A DNA stretch of 64,000 nucleotides from the NCBI GenBank assembly GCA_029721435.1, contig CM056576.1, positions 114,060,666-114,124,665 of the forward strand. Direction: 5' to 3'. Origin of the DNA: Gymnothorax reevesii (lineage: Eukaryota; Chordata; Actinopteri; Anguilliformes; Muraenidae). Of the stretch, positions 12,280-23,308 are shown piece by piece. Position 1 is the first letter of the stretch. Each line of letters opens with the position of its first letter. A program made the translations under genes and the position numbers. The notes beneath the pieces were generated by a model, which made no database searches, was not told the DNA's origin, and worked only from the letters and a program-made list of their open reading frames with translations.

Positions 12280-13078
12280 AAAGGTGTGGCCCAGTGGTGA
12301 AATGAAGAGGTGAAAACACATTGCACAGCAAAACTTGTGACGTGTTCAGGCTTGCTGCTTTGCATCTACAAAGGATGCCGCTGTTGCCATATTTGAAATG
12401 GAATCAAAACACCTCGAACAAACTTTCATCTCCTTAACTACAGGAAGGTGTGTACAAAGGCTCAGCTCGATCAGTCACACAGTTTCAGAGAAGAAGATTT
12501 TTAAAGATATTTCTGAAACTTAGGGACGTGGCCCCATGACTGAGGTCAAATGAAGATCAAAATGCCATGCACAGCAAAACCGGAGTTATACATGTTGAGT
12601 GTTGTTATTTGGCACATACACAGCAAATTTCAGCTGAATCGCTCCGGAAATGAGCGACTAATGAGCCAAAATAGCATTTTCAATAAGGCGGCCAAAGTCG
12701 ACATAAAATGCAATGCACAGCTAAACCTGTAATATATATGTTCAGTCTTGCTATTTGGCTCATACACAGCCCAATTCAGCTGAATCGCTTCAGAAATGAG
12801 TGACTAATGAGCCAAAATAGCCTTTTCAATATGGCTGCCAAAGCCGCCATATTTGAAGTTGGATCGGAACTCCTCGTACAAACTTTGGTGTCCTCGTGGG
12901 TAGGAACATGCATGCCAAGTTTCAGCTTCATTGGCCCATTCGTTTTGGAGAAGATCTTTACAGACGCCGATGAATGACGACGACACATGATGACGACGAC
13001 GACGCACGACAGGCAAGCAGGCCATGACACAACCTCATCTGGACTTCGTCCAAGTGAGCTAATAAAAAAAAAAAAAAA
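12280..13078 (+). mobile_element. Poly(A)-tailed retroposon 3' end with internal tandem repeats
   Basis: The block ends GAGCTAATAAAA plus a long A run (13060-13080), the signature of a reverse-transcribed insertion on the plus strand. Inside, a unit beginning ATGCACAGC (12567) repeats at 12713, a 146-base period; the copies share GCACATACACAGC, CAGCTGAATCGCT and GAGCCAAAATAGC. A more diverged unit starts near 12322. I see no reverse transcriptase, so this is either a LINE 3' UTR or a SINE. Confidence 0.65.
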
Positions 13079-13619
13079 AATTGGTCAGGGTTTTTCCTGC
13101 TTAGCGAATTTGGTGGCGGGCACCACCGCCTAGTTTTTTACCACCGCCATCTCCCAACGCGATTTTCTGTATTGACTTGTCATTTGCGTGCGCGAAAAAA
13201 AAGAAAAAGAAAACGTGGAATTTGCGTTATATTAGTGCCGTGCTTCTGCGGTTAACAAAAAAAAAGCATGTGCAGCCCTCCCCCTTATCACCCTGCTCTA
13301 CAAGATGAGAAGCATCGACCCCCCCCCCCGCCGAAGGAAATGAAAAGCGAAATAAGAAGCATTCCATCCCCCACCGCGCAACAAAATGAAAAGGAAAATG
13401 AGAAGCATTTACCCTCAAAATGCATATGCTGTATTCAAACCTGTAGCACTCCAGGCCTGGTTTAAATTCTAGTGGAGACCCCAAGGTTGCCAATGATTCT
13501 AAATACAGTATGTCCTCCTAAATTACAGAGAAATGAAAAAAAAAATATGTTCAAGATCCAGATATTTTCCATTGGATGCAATGCTGTGGCGATAAAAACA
13601 TGGTGTCCTTTGTTCGAAT

Positions 13620-13700
13620 ATTTCTCTAATATAAGTGTGATGTGGCTTCAGTAAAGCGCTGCAAACAGCAGATACAAAATATGTATACAACATTGTCCTA
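13620..13700 (+). repeat. Short repeat shared with 57430-57508
   Basis: GATGTGGCTTCAGTAAAGCG and ACATTGTCCTAC blocks recur in the same order at 57430-57508, just before the Tc1 copy there. Confidence 0.7.
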
Positions 13701-15470
13701 CAATATGATAAAGTGTTTCAGACATTAAACCCCTACATGGGAAAACCAAAGGCAAGGTGATGTGATACAGTGCTAAACATACCCCAGTCCCATCTTTTTT
13801 GGAATGTGCTGGTAGTGGTTTTCGCTGATTCCTGTCCCTATTTTACATTTTTTACACCAGTCCAACATAACATTTTTGTTATTGGGCTGTATTTAACAGC
13901 ATCCGGGCCTGAAATTTCAGAGTTATGAGAAATCCGTAATCAATCAAATAAACAGGTAAACTGATTCTCCAACATGGCAAGCAAGATTAAGCAAATCACA
14001 AACAAATTCATCAGCATGATCTAACCCCAAATACTGCAGATGTGTTGGAACTTCCACAGGGGTGCTAGACCACATTAGATCTGTTGGACCTTTCTTGAAG
14101 AATAAATGCCACTAGTAGCCACAAGGTATATGGCAAAAGGTAAAAATTTGGATGAATCTATTCTTTAGTCTGATTTGACTGGAAGAGTATACGTGTCACA
14201 CTATTATTATTCCATCTTGTGGTGGTGATTTTCCCACTGCATCTCCTAGTCTCTTATGGTCCGTGCATCATGCATCTGAGATATTAGTTCTTTTTCATCT
14301 TCCAAAAGAACATGTTCTGGGGCATGTTTCACAAAAGTGTAACTAAGTTAGCAACTTACATAGTTCGTCCATTCACAGTCAATGGGCCCAACTATGTCAG
14401 TTAGCATCTGTGATTTTGGGGAACACGCCCCAGGTCTGATGCGCCCATTTCAATACTTACAAGTGTTAACATCACTGGATTCATAAGAACGTGGTATAAC
14501 AGTGCCTCATTCTGGGCCCAAAATCCTGCCTCCAAAATACGCATGTGGCAGAATTCTATTCTGAACTATTGGGTAGGAATCAGCCAATGATTGATAATAC
14601 ATTTTCAGTCATCTGGAATTTGTTAAGTTCAAATGAATTTCTAATTTTCAGAGCACAGCTATCAAAGGTATATCAACAGTTATGCAATTATTTCAAGAGT
14701 TGTTTCTATATTTAGTAAGTGCTGGGGCCATCAAGCAGAGTGAAATATGATTTATAAAAAGCATCTAAACATCTGCTGAATTTCAAAATCATTTATATAT
14801 GACAAGCTCACTCCATAAGCTTAATGGGATGACGTGAATGCATCTGGGCACAGAAAATGAGCATTTTTATAGAGCTGTCATGCAGCTGAGCCATTTGAGG
14901 ACGTATTATTCAACCTCACCTTTTAAAATCCAGCTTATTGTGCTATTTGGCAAGGTAGTTATGGTGATGACGTGTAAGTAAAGAAGGCGTGCTGAAATAA
15001 TCAAATACAAGAGTTTTTCACCGCACTGAGCAGTGCAAAGTATTCATTTGGCAGATAGAGTCACAAAGAATGATTACCAATCTAATTGGTCTTGGTTTCA
15101 TCGAGAACCTCAACTCTCATGAGTTATGTCTCTGCAGTAATGAATTGATCATGACTGCAGATACATCACTCATCAGAACTTAAGTTCATCATGAATCTAA
15201 TATAAATGACAATATAGCCAAACAAATTGTCTTACAATACACGGTAGGAAAAAATACAGTAGATCCTGAATCAGAAATAGAATCAGATAAGATGGACCTT
15301 GCACACATTGCCTGTAAAACACAAGACAAATGAAGTTATTATATACATCACTACTATAAAACTAAAACAGCTACTCATATCATGCCTTCCCTGCTGACAA
15401 GGGGTGCAACTCCAAAACCAAAATAAATAAATAAATAAATAAATTCTGATTGTCCGAGAAAGATCTCCTC
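13701..15470. other. No gene recognised, apart from one small MITE
   Basis: AT-rich DNA. A possible miniature element at 14313-14436 is listed separately. Confidence 0.45.
14313..14436. mobile_element. Small MITE-like inverted repeat
   Basis: CTGGGGCATGTTTCACAAAA at the left is answered by the imperfect inverse of GGGGAACACGCCCCAGG at the right. The ends resemble those of the Harbinger-like element at 26.3 kb (GGGGCCTGTCTCAC), so it may be a tiny relative. Confidence 0.45.
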
Positions 15471-15505
15471 AAATCAAATCAAATCAAATCAAATCAAATC
15501 AAACT
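15420..15505. repeat. (AAAT)n and (AAATC)n simple repeats
   Basis: AAAT units at 15421-15444 and about seven AAATC units at 15472-15505. The latter is the 3' tail of the L2 LINE read from the minus strand. Confidence 0.9.
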
Positions 15506-16078
15506 TTATTTATATAACACTTTTCATACAAATAAATGCAACGCGAAATGCTGTACATAATGAAAACAACAGACAACAAACATCACCATTTAACCCCTCC
15601 CAACTTCATGATAAAATGCCATAAATAGACAAGATAATTTTCTCTAACATAAGATTGCTTTGCAAATTAAAATTGACCACAAAGAGCAACAACCCACTAC
15701 CCCTAAACCACCCATTTAACTAATGACTAAAATGAGTAAAAAGAGGAAACGCCACCATGGAGAGCCGTCGGCGCCAGGAACTGATGACAGACCACAGCTG
15801 CAAGGAACGCCCACGCAGATATCACCATGTCCCAGACCGAGAGAGGAGTCCACATCACAACCATAAAGCCAGACAGAACGCCCCCCCTCAGCCAAAAGAG
15901 CAAGCATAACCCCCACAACAGCATCTCCACAGCCAGAGCCAATCACAGCCCCCAGCACAGAAGGCACACCAGTAAGGAAACACTAGAGCTGGAGTAAAAG
16001 AATAACGCCAGTGATATTGAACTAAAATTATGGTTACAATAATGGGATAAAATACAGATGTTTTAAGAATTACAAATA

Positions 16079-17159
16079 CCGTATTGATCCGAATATAAGA
16101 CGATATTTTTTCCCCTGAAAAATGCCTGAAAATGACGTCTCGTCTTATATTCGGGGTCTAAGGAGTTACCCATGTAAAACAATAGGTGCCGCCATATGAG
16201 AGCTTTTCTCTCCGTCAGTGTTTAGAGCAGTGTGACCCTAACGTGATCCTGTAAAGTCGGGGTGGGTGTGTTAGGCTAGATTTGCATAAGCTACTGAATG
16301 ACAGAAAGATGCAGCCAGAGCACAGAGATCCAATTAAAAAAACGTGCTTCCGAAGTCGGTCAGGTGAATAAAAGTCAGAGGAGAAGTTATGATGCGAATT
16401 TTAAACTTATGTTTGTAAACAGAGCTGAGAGAACGAACAACGTGAAGGCAGTAAAAAGACATGATGTGACAACATAATTAGCATAATTGTCAACCGAAGA
16501 CACGGTTTCTCTGCATGTGCAATCTAACGGCGATTAAATCATGGGCTAAATTCAGTACAGTTGCGGAACAAGAACAGAGTTGGGTTGCGCAAAACTTCCG
16601 TTTAATGCAATTATTAGTCCTAACCTGTTCTCAGTAATTTTCACAATTAACAGAAGGTTCATTCCGAGAGCACTCCACAGTTAACACGTGTTGCTTGTTC
16701 TCCCCGATTAGGTCAGACGACAGTCATTCATCTGGACGCGTATTTGCTGTATTTAAATCAACGTCATTCAAAATGAATGTGGCAAAAACTGTTCGTGGTG
16801 TTTTTTTTTTTTTTTGGATGTTAATGCTCTTACATTTTGCAGACTGTTCTGACACTGTCTGTCAAGCAAATGTGTGCCGTTTATTGCACAAGTTAGGCCA
16901 GTAGGTCTATGCCTGTTTTGTTGCACTGTTTTCATAGCAAAGAACCGTGAAGTGCGTTCTGCGTTTTGCCTATTTGCGGTGCAAGAGGATTTTATGATTT
17001 TTTCCCCCATGATAAACATCAAAGATGTTGATATGTACAAGGAAATTTTTTTTATGCAAATGAGATTTCATTCAAATAAAAAGTATTTTTCCAAATAAGG
17101 GTCTTGAAAAAGAGGGGTCGTCTTATATTCAGAGTCGTCTTATATTCGGGCCGATACGG
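16079..17159. mobile_element. TA-flanked inverted-repeat DNA element inserted in the L2 3' UTR
   Basis: Ends CCGTATTGATCCGAATATAA (16079) and the inverse CCGTATCGGCCCGAATATAA (17159) match at 17 of 20 bases and are both bordered by TA. Inverted and direct copies of GTCTTATATTC lie just inside each end. There is no transposase. The interior (about 16480-16800) is related to the hAT foldback element at 40.3-40.6 kb, sharing CACTCCG/CATTCCGAGAGCACTC, TGTTGCTT and TCATTCATCTGGA blocks. It splits the LINE 3' UTR, so it is younger than the LINE. Confidence 0.8.
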
Positions 17160-17322
17160 TAAATGAGAAACTAAAAGCATAAATGAAGAGTATAAATAAG
17201 ATATATATCGTTAAAAGTAAATAAATATCCAAATAAATACATCAATGAATAAATAGATAAAATATCTATAATATATATATATAATAGATATAATATATAT
17301 ATAAAGTATATTATATTAAAAG

Positions 17323-18546
17323 TCATTGAAATGCTAAGTTAGAAAGGTAAGTCTTGAGCCTCCGTTTAAAACTCTGTATACTCTCTGCGACCCTCAAGTC
17401 CTCCGTTAAGCTGTTCCACAGATGTGGGCCATAGAATTGAAAGGATGCCTCACCATGAGTTTTTGTTCTCACTTTCGGAATAGTTAAAAGGCCAGTATCG
17501 GAGGACCTCAGGGCCCACGGGGGTTCGTAAATCCTGATAAATAAGAAGGACCAAGACCCTGAAGACATTTGAAAACCAATAAAAGAACCTTAAAATCGAT
17601 CCTGAAAGACACAGGGAGCCAATGCAGTGACTCTAAAACCGATCTAATATGCTCTTGCTTTCTGGTCCTTGTCAGCACATGTGCTACAGAATTTTGAAGT
17701 AATTGTACAGGGGAAATATTCTTTTGGGAAGACCAGAAAGAAGAGCATTGCAGTAATCCATACGACTACGAATAAAAACATGCATTAGTGTCTCTGTGCT
17801 TGCTTGAGAGTGAAATGGGCGGACTCTTGCAATATTCTTGAGATAGAAAAATCCAGTTTTCATTACGTTTTTAATGTGTGGAATGAAACTAAGGCCAGAG
17901 TCAAAAATAACTCCCAGGTTTTTCATCTGATGAGATGTGTTTTTTGTTTTGTTAAAAGCTTCTCACACTCAGCCGCTGGACCGACAATTAAAACTTCAGT
18001 TTTGCGCATGTAGAGATTATAAAGTGTGGGACCTAAAATTGAGCCTTGGGGAACACCACAGTTCATTCTATAGTTATCAGAGGAGCAAGTATCCATACTT
18101 ACTAAAAATTCTCTATCTGTAAAATAGGATGAAAACCAGTTTAAAACAGTACCAGACAGGCCAACAAGGTTACAAAGTCTGTTTAGAAGAATTTGTTGAT
18201 CCACAATATCAAAAGCAGTGCTTAGATCCAGTAATACCAGAATCGAGGTTTTCTTCATATCCACATTGATTTGCAGATCACTGACAATCCTTACAATGGC
18301 TGTTTCTGTGTTATGGTTTGTCCTAAAACATGATTGATATTTTTCCAAAATGCTAAATTTGTTAAGAAAGTCATTTAATTGAATAAGAACAAGTTTTTCT
18401 AAAATTTCACTTAAAAATGGTAAGTTGAATACTGGTCTGTAGTTATTAAGAATGGTGGCATCTAAATTACTCTTCTTCAGAAGGGGCTTGACTATTGCAG
18501 TCTTAAAAGCAGTGGGGAAAACGCTGGTCTGAAGCGAGTAATTCAT
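17323..18546 (-). pseudogene. L2 LINE reverse transcriptase, catalytic box deleted
   Basis: Motifs in order on the minus strand: NNYRPVFNLPFLSEILEKLV, LLDLSTAFDIVDQQIL (first catalytic Asp), GVPQGSILGPTLYNLYM, then an abrupt jump to KTEVLIVGP. The segment between, which in the family holds the (F/Y)ADD catalytic pair, is missing. The thumb (LGVIFDSGLSFIPHI, RSRMDYCNALLSGLP) follows in another frame, and the C-terminal LINE domain (IPKVRTKTHGEASFQFYGPH, LWNSLTEDLR) in a third. The enzyme would be inactive even if its frames were joined. Confidence 0.88.
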
Positions 18547-18750
18547 GATGGTTAAAAGATTGTCCTCAAAGAAGTCATAAAATGTTTTAAAAAGTCGTGT
18601 GGGAATTGGGTCTAAAAGGCAGTTAGTTAGGTTTACTCAGGAGAAAACTCTACCAAGTGTCTCAGCATCAACCAGAGCAAAACTCTCCAGTGTTTCCTCA
18701 GGACAAAGCACAGGTTTGCGTGTGTTAAAAACAATCTTCTGAAGTGGTCT

Positions 18751-19299
18751 TTAACCTGCTCTGATATAATAAATTTTACCTCTGAAGTGGTCTGCAAAGT
18801 CCTCACATTTGGAGTCTGTTGACATCCCGCTGGACTGATTAAAATTGGGTTTGATTAAATGATCTACAGTGGAGAACAGGATTTTGGGATTGTTCTTGTG
18901 TTTGCTGAAGTGAGCTTTTCTTGACTCTTGGACTGCTTTGTTATTAATGTTTAGTTTCTCACCGAGGATTTGGTAATTGATAGTCAATTTATTTTTCCAG
19001 CATTTCCTTTCTGTGATGCGGCAATTTCTTTTTAGTTGTTTAATTTCCTCATTTCTCCATGGCGGTGAGCGTTTGGTTTGTACCTTCTTCAGCAAAAGTA
19101 GGGCAACTGAGTCACGGGTAGACCTCAGTTTACTGTTAAAATTATTAACAATACAATCACATGAAGAGGGTAAAAAGTCAGCTGGGATGTCATGTAAAAG
19201 ATCAATAAAATCTGCAGCCGCTTCAGAGGTGAGGTAGTGTTTCCTCATTGTTTGCTCTGAAACCTCCTGTTGTATAAAATTAGAGATGTTAAAAAACAC
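18751..19299 (-). pseudogene. L2 LINE endonuclease-RT linker region
   Basis: A 182-codon open stretch with PPWRNEEIKQLKRNCRITER, WKNKL and NPKILFSTVDHLIKP, followed by SKCEDFADHFRGKI. These are the standard linker motifs between the endonuclease and reverse transcriptase of L2/CR1 LINEs. It leads into the RT domain after a disrupted gap (18547-18750). Confidence 0.85.
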
Positions 19300-19737
19300 A
19301 CAGAAAAGGTCAGAAATAGGTCAACATCAGAAGACACACTAGCGGACAGGCCATGGGTTATAACAAGATCTAAATTGTCCTCTGTTGTGAGTGGGTTGAG
19401 TGACATGTTAAGTAAAATCCATACAGTGTAATATGTTCAAAATTTCCGCAGCAATGGGGTCTGACTGATTGCCTATATGTATATTAAAATCACCGGAAAT
19501 TAAAATTCTGTCATATGTGGAGTGGATTATTGAAAGCAGTTCTGAGAAATCGAATATAGAAGAAGGAAATGGTTTGGGTGGTCTATACGGTCATACAGTA
19601 CGGGAGGGCTGCTAAAAACAAAAGCGTGTCAATCAAATGAGGTGTGGTTGTTGAACATAGTGTCCCTAAAACCAAGAGTGGAAGAATGGATGGACGCTGT
19701 ACCGCTACCTTTCTTACCCGTTCTGATTGAGTAAGAG

Positions 19738-20956
19738 TGTTGTGATCTGTGATTATGCTCATGTCATGTTTAAGTTCTGTGCCTGGCTCAGCCATGTTTA
19801 GGATTTCTGTGTTTAGTGACCACTGCCTGCCCTTTGACCATTCTTAGGATCATGTATTGTGTTTTTGGTAATTTAGATTTCATGTTTTATTATTTTTTCA
19901 TGCCATGTTTTCATTTCCATGCATTGCACTTCGTCTACCCTGTCTTGTCTTGTGTAGGTCTTTGCCCACGGTCCCTAGTCTTGCGTGCCACTCATTAGGG
20001 TGATTTATTGGTTTCTGGGTTTTCAATCTTCCTTCATTATCTCGTGTGCTTCCATCCTCTCTCTTTTATTGTCTACTAACCATACTAACAGTTTGTTGTT
20101 TTCGATAATTACTAACCCTCATTAACATTGTATATTTTTACTAACTTACTAACATGCACTCGGGATTGTATAGCTGCACATACTAATTGACTAACGATCT
20201 CTCAGCAGTCACTCAATTCTAATCTCCGCCTCCTTGCCTATCCCTAATTATCTCTGCTGCAGTTTTCCACTTATATCTCATGCTTTCCTTTTCTTTAGAC
20301 TGTGCACTTTTAGTACTCCTTAACCGGAGCGGTTGTTTTGTACTTAGGTTTGTCTTGTGATCCCTGTCTGCGTTTTGGCTACAGCCAAATTCATGTAATT
20401 AGTTTATTCCTCATGTGTCTCTCCCTGATCATTGTTACCATTGATTGCACCTGTTCTCCCTGGTCATGTGTTCACCCCGGATGTGTATATAAGATGTCTG
20501 TTTGGTTCACTCTCTTGTCAGATTGTTCTCCCTAGTTTTCTCGTGCCATGTTTCTTGCCTTGATTTCTCAGTGTTTATCTTTCTGACTGGATTGCCCGAC
20601 TTGATTTTTGCCTTTGTGATTTTGGATTACTGTTGCATCTGTGTGTTTTGACTATTTTTCTGCCTGACTACGAGATCTGTTTGCTGCCCTCGTAACGATT
20701 CGGATTACGTCCTGTGGATTCTGGCTTGTCTCTCTGATCGTACTATTCCTGTGTACCAGACCCATTTCTGTCCGACTACGATTACTGTGATTCCTGCCCT
20801 GGTTTTGATACTCTTTTTGCCCAACTGGAATTCGACTTTTGGATTGTGGACTTTGTACTGTTTTTCACCCTGCGGGGGTCACCCCCCCTTTACTAATAAA
20901 ACAAGCTCTAATGCATTTCCTGGTTCTCGCATCTGGTTCCTGATCGCAACACAACA
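19738..20956 (+). mobile_element. Solo LTR, copy A, inserted in the LINE endonuclease region
   Basis: Starts TGTTGTGATCTG and ends GATCGCAACACAACA, 1219 bases, with near-matching 5-base flanks (AAGAG left, AAGAA right). It carries AATAAAA near 20896 followed by the family's CTGGTTCTCGCATCTGGTTC. The LINE endonuclease sequence is cut exactly at its edges. There is no internal retroelement region, so it is a solo LTR left by recombination. Three further copies lie at 40912, 46.3-47.3 kb and 58.4 kb. Confidence 0.85.
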
Positions 20957-21323
20957 AAGAACTTAAAATTAGGTGGAGATGCCTCGGAGTGTAGCTGGAG
21001 CATCTGAGGTAAGCCATTTTTCTGTTAAAAACAAGCAGTCAATGTTGTCTAAAATCAAAAAATTAATAATGAACATCTTTAAGAGATCCGCCGTTCAGGA
21101 GTGCCATGTTGAGGGTCACTGGTCTGCTTGTGTTCTGTGGTTTGGTGTTATTGGCCTGTACCTGCCCACCCCAGAATTTATTCTATCAGACAAAAATGAG
21201 CCCAAATGATTTAACGTGTAAATTTATCAGTCTTCCTTTTTTTTTTTTTTTTTGCAAAAGCCCAACTTTTCTCTTCCAAAAGACAATACCACCAGAAATC
21301 AGGGGGTAGCTTTTTTGTTTGCT

Positions 21324-21467
21324 GGCAGCAAACAGCCACACTCAAAGGGAACGTTAGCTGTTTGTGCTCGGCATTTCACCGAAGACAGCTTTGTCAATGG
21401 ATAATTAAACGCTGGAATGTCTCAATTGCTTCTCAAACCTGAAGCAGTTGCATTGATGGCTAGCAGG
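21324..21467 (+). pseudogene. THAP-domain exon remnant (copy 3)
   Basis: The frame reads LAVCARHFTEDSFVNG, a stop (TAA), then LNAGMSQLLLKPEAVALM. C-x2-H-F-x2-D-x-F followed by LLLKPEAV(P) is the second half of a THAP zinc-binding domain. The stop and the Pro-to-Ala change after KPEAV mark it as decayed. A shared repeat (21880-22040) lies behind it, as behind the 8 kb copy. The DNA further right ends ATATGGGACCTTTAA (22966-22980), resembling the TTAA-flanked end of Kolobok-type transposons, which do carry THAP genes; that link is inference. Confidence 0.65.
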
Positions 21468-21879
21468 ACCGCTAACACTAGTTAGCACTAACAACTGGCC
21501 TCAAACGCTGGCTTTGTAAAATATCTGGAGAGAGCCTGGATCGGTACCAACTGTCAGTGACTCTCAGACACGGAAGCAGTAAGTTTTTTTTTTACCATTT
21601 TGTGTTGCTTTGCTGCATAAGCCTACCTAACGTGATAGCCTGTTGAATGTGGCTGGAGAACTGCGGGTAATGTAGCCAAGTTACTGTTGCTAATGTTCAT
21701 GTCCTAAATATGCAAGAGTAAATAAAATTGAGACTTTCAACAGAAGGTGTGTGTGAAAATAAACCTCATTTGAAGCTTACTTTTTATATTTGTCTAACTT
21801 GGATGCTCGCTACAACTGCTCACGGTAATGCAACCTTCTGTCTGTAAAACCTGTATTGCAGGGTAACATTTGTCTGTTA

Positions 21880-22040
21880 TGATGATCGCTTGGTTACTAC
21901 TGCATGTTATTTTAGGTTCTGTGCTACTTAAATGCCCCTGGTTAATTTAAATGCAGTAATTCAGATTGGTATGCTTGTGTAACTTTGGTTAGCATCAAGG
22001 TAGTAGTTTCATCATAACGTTCACTGACCTTAGTGGCTAT
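21880..22040 (+). repeat. Repeat shared with 8440-8600
   Basis: Same block order as the copy at 8.4 kb. See the THAP remnants for context. Confidence 0.75.
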
Positions 22041-22499
22041 AGTTGAAGCTAACCGGAGAGGTGTTGTGCGTGTCTGCAAAGTTGGGCTGAAAAGGCTTCA
22101 GTTAGACCAGACGTAGGCTTTGCAAGGCTTAGGGTACGTGTTTGGGTTTGTTTACTGCTGCTACGAAACGATTTTTTTACTTATACGTGACCGGGGTCAG
22201 CCAGGTATTTTGTCATGGTGTGGGCTAGCTCTCTGATCCTACCATGGTGAAAGCAATCGTGAAATGCACTGTCTGGTATAAACTATTTCTCTGCATTACC
22301 ATGGTGGAATTTCATCCACCTTTTGAAAATTGTTCTGGCTAATAAAAAGCCAAAAGGTGGAGGTAGAAGTTTTCGATTCCCTAGCTCCACAAGTAACGCT
22401 GACACTTTGTGTTATTGATACAAATCCCTTTGTTTGGTGTCAGAATTGTTTCATTTGGGTGGAAATGGTTAACAGGAGCTTTGAGCAAAGTTTCCTCTG

Positions 22500-22982
22500 T
22501 ATAGCTAAGTGGGTATATAACATGACTATATAACAGTACAGCTACAATCGCATGCAAGGCGAGAGTACGAGCAAAACACTAAAATTTCGACTTTCCACTC
22601 ATTGAAATCCTGCTGTAATACTTCAATTGCTTCCTCCTCTCGGTCAGGGTTGGATTCGATCAAACAAGTACGGTCACACAGCAATAGATGCCGCAGAGAG
22701 CTGTCCTGAATTACCTGCCATCTTGGTTTCCTGGTTTTTTGGGTCTGCGCCCTCCCCCGGAACTGAAGCAGCCAGGCAGTCAATCAGAGCAGCGCCTCAT
22801 TAGCATAGCCTCCCCGCCCACTCAAAACAGTCCGTGTTTCAGGCCGGCAGACGGGGTGAGAGAAGAGGCCGCACTAGGTTTGGATGTGTGGTTTTGTTTC
22901 ATAACTAAATTCTTAACATTATTAAAGACCCATTGGACATATATTAAACAACTAAAAACAGCATAATATGGGACCTTTAAAA
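22500..22982. mobile_element. Possible 3' end of a Kolobok-type element
   Basis: A GC-richer stretch (22680-22870) is followed by AT-rich DNA ending in AGCATAATATGGGACCTTTA, next to TTAA-like flanking. I recall this kind of end from widespread fish non-autonomous elements, but I find no matching left end in the window. Confidence 0.35.
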
Positions 22983-23308
22983 TCTCTTCTCAAGTCAAAA
23001 ACAGATTTGTGAACTTCTGAAAATCAACCTTTCAATTGAAGCAGCCCAGGTCATAACATTGCCTCCACAGGCATGTACAGAAGGCACTTCAAATGATGCA
23101 AGAAGGCATGCAAAATAAACCAATAATGATACCAATGGCTCTGTTAAAATAAACGCATTCAAGGAAATTTAAGTTAATCAGCCATTCACAGGGAATAAAA
23201 TTTTACCTATTGCTTTTCCAGGAGCTTGCTATTTTAAATTTAATTTTATCAAGCAAGCAACCAAAGCTCAAGAACTGACATTCTCCTGATCATGCAATTA
23301 AGAACCAT

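Larger units (their letters stand above)
15471..21085 (-). mobile_element. L2-type LINE, broken by two later insertions
   Basis: On the minus strand this runs from endonuclease motifs near 21080 to a 3' tail of AAATC/GATTT repeats at 15472-15505 preceded by a TTATATAAATAAAG-like end, typical of fish L2 elements. In order: endonuclease piece (FLTEKWLTSDAP, about 20985-21040), solo LTR insertion (19738-20956), more endonuclease (ILISGDFNIHIGN near 19470-19510), the endonuclease-RT linker, reverse transcriptase, C-terminal domain, then a 3' UTR split by a TA-flanked element (16079-17159). Frameshifts and stops occur throughout. With insertions removed it is about 3.3 kb, shorter than a complete L2, because of internal deletions. 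Confidence 0.85.

Noticed and set aside
15472..15505. Regular short repeat that might suggest a CRISPR array
   Set aside because: These are five-base AAATC units with no spacers, the tail of a LINE. No CRISPR-like array exists in the window, as expected for a eukaryote.
16081..17161. hAT assignment for the CCGTAT-ended element
   Set aside because: Its flanks are TA only, with no 8-base duplication. Its interior is hAT-related, but the ends fit a TA-targeting element better.
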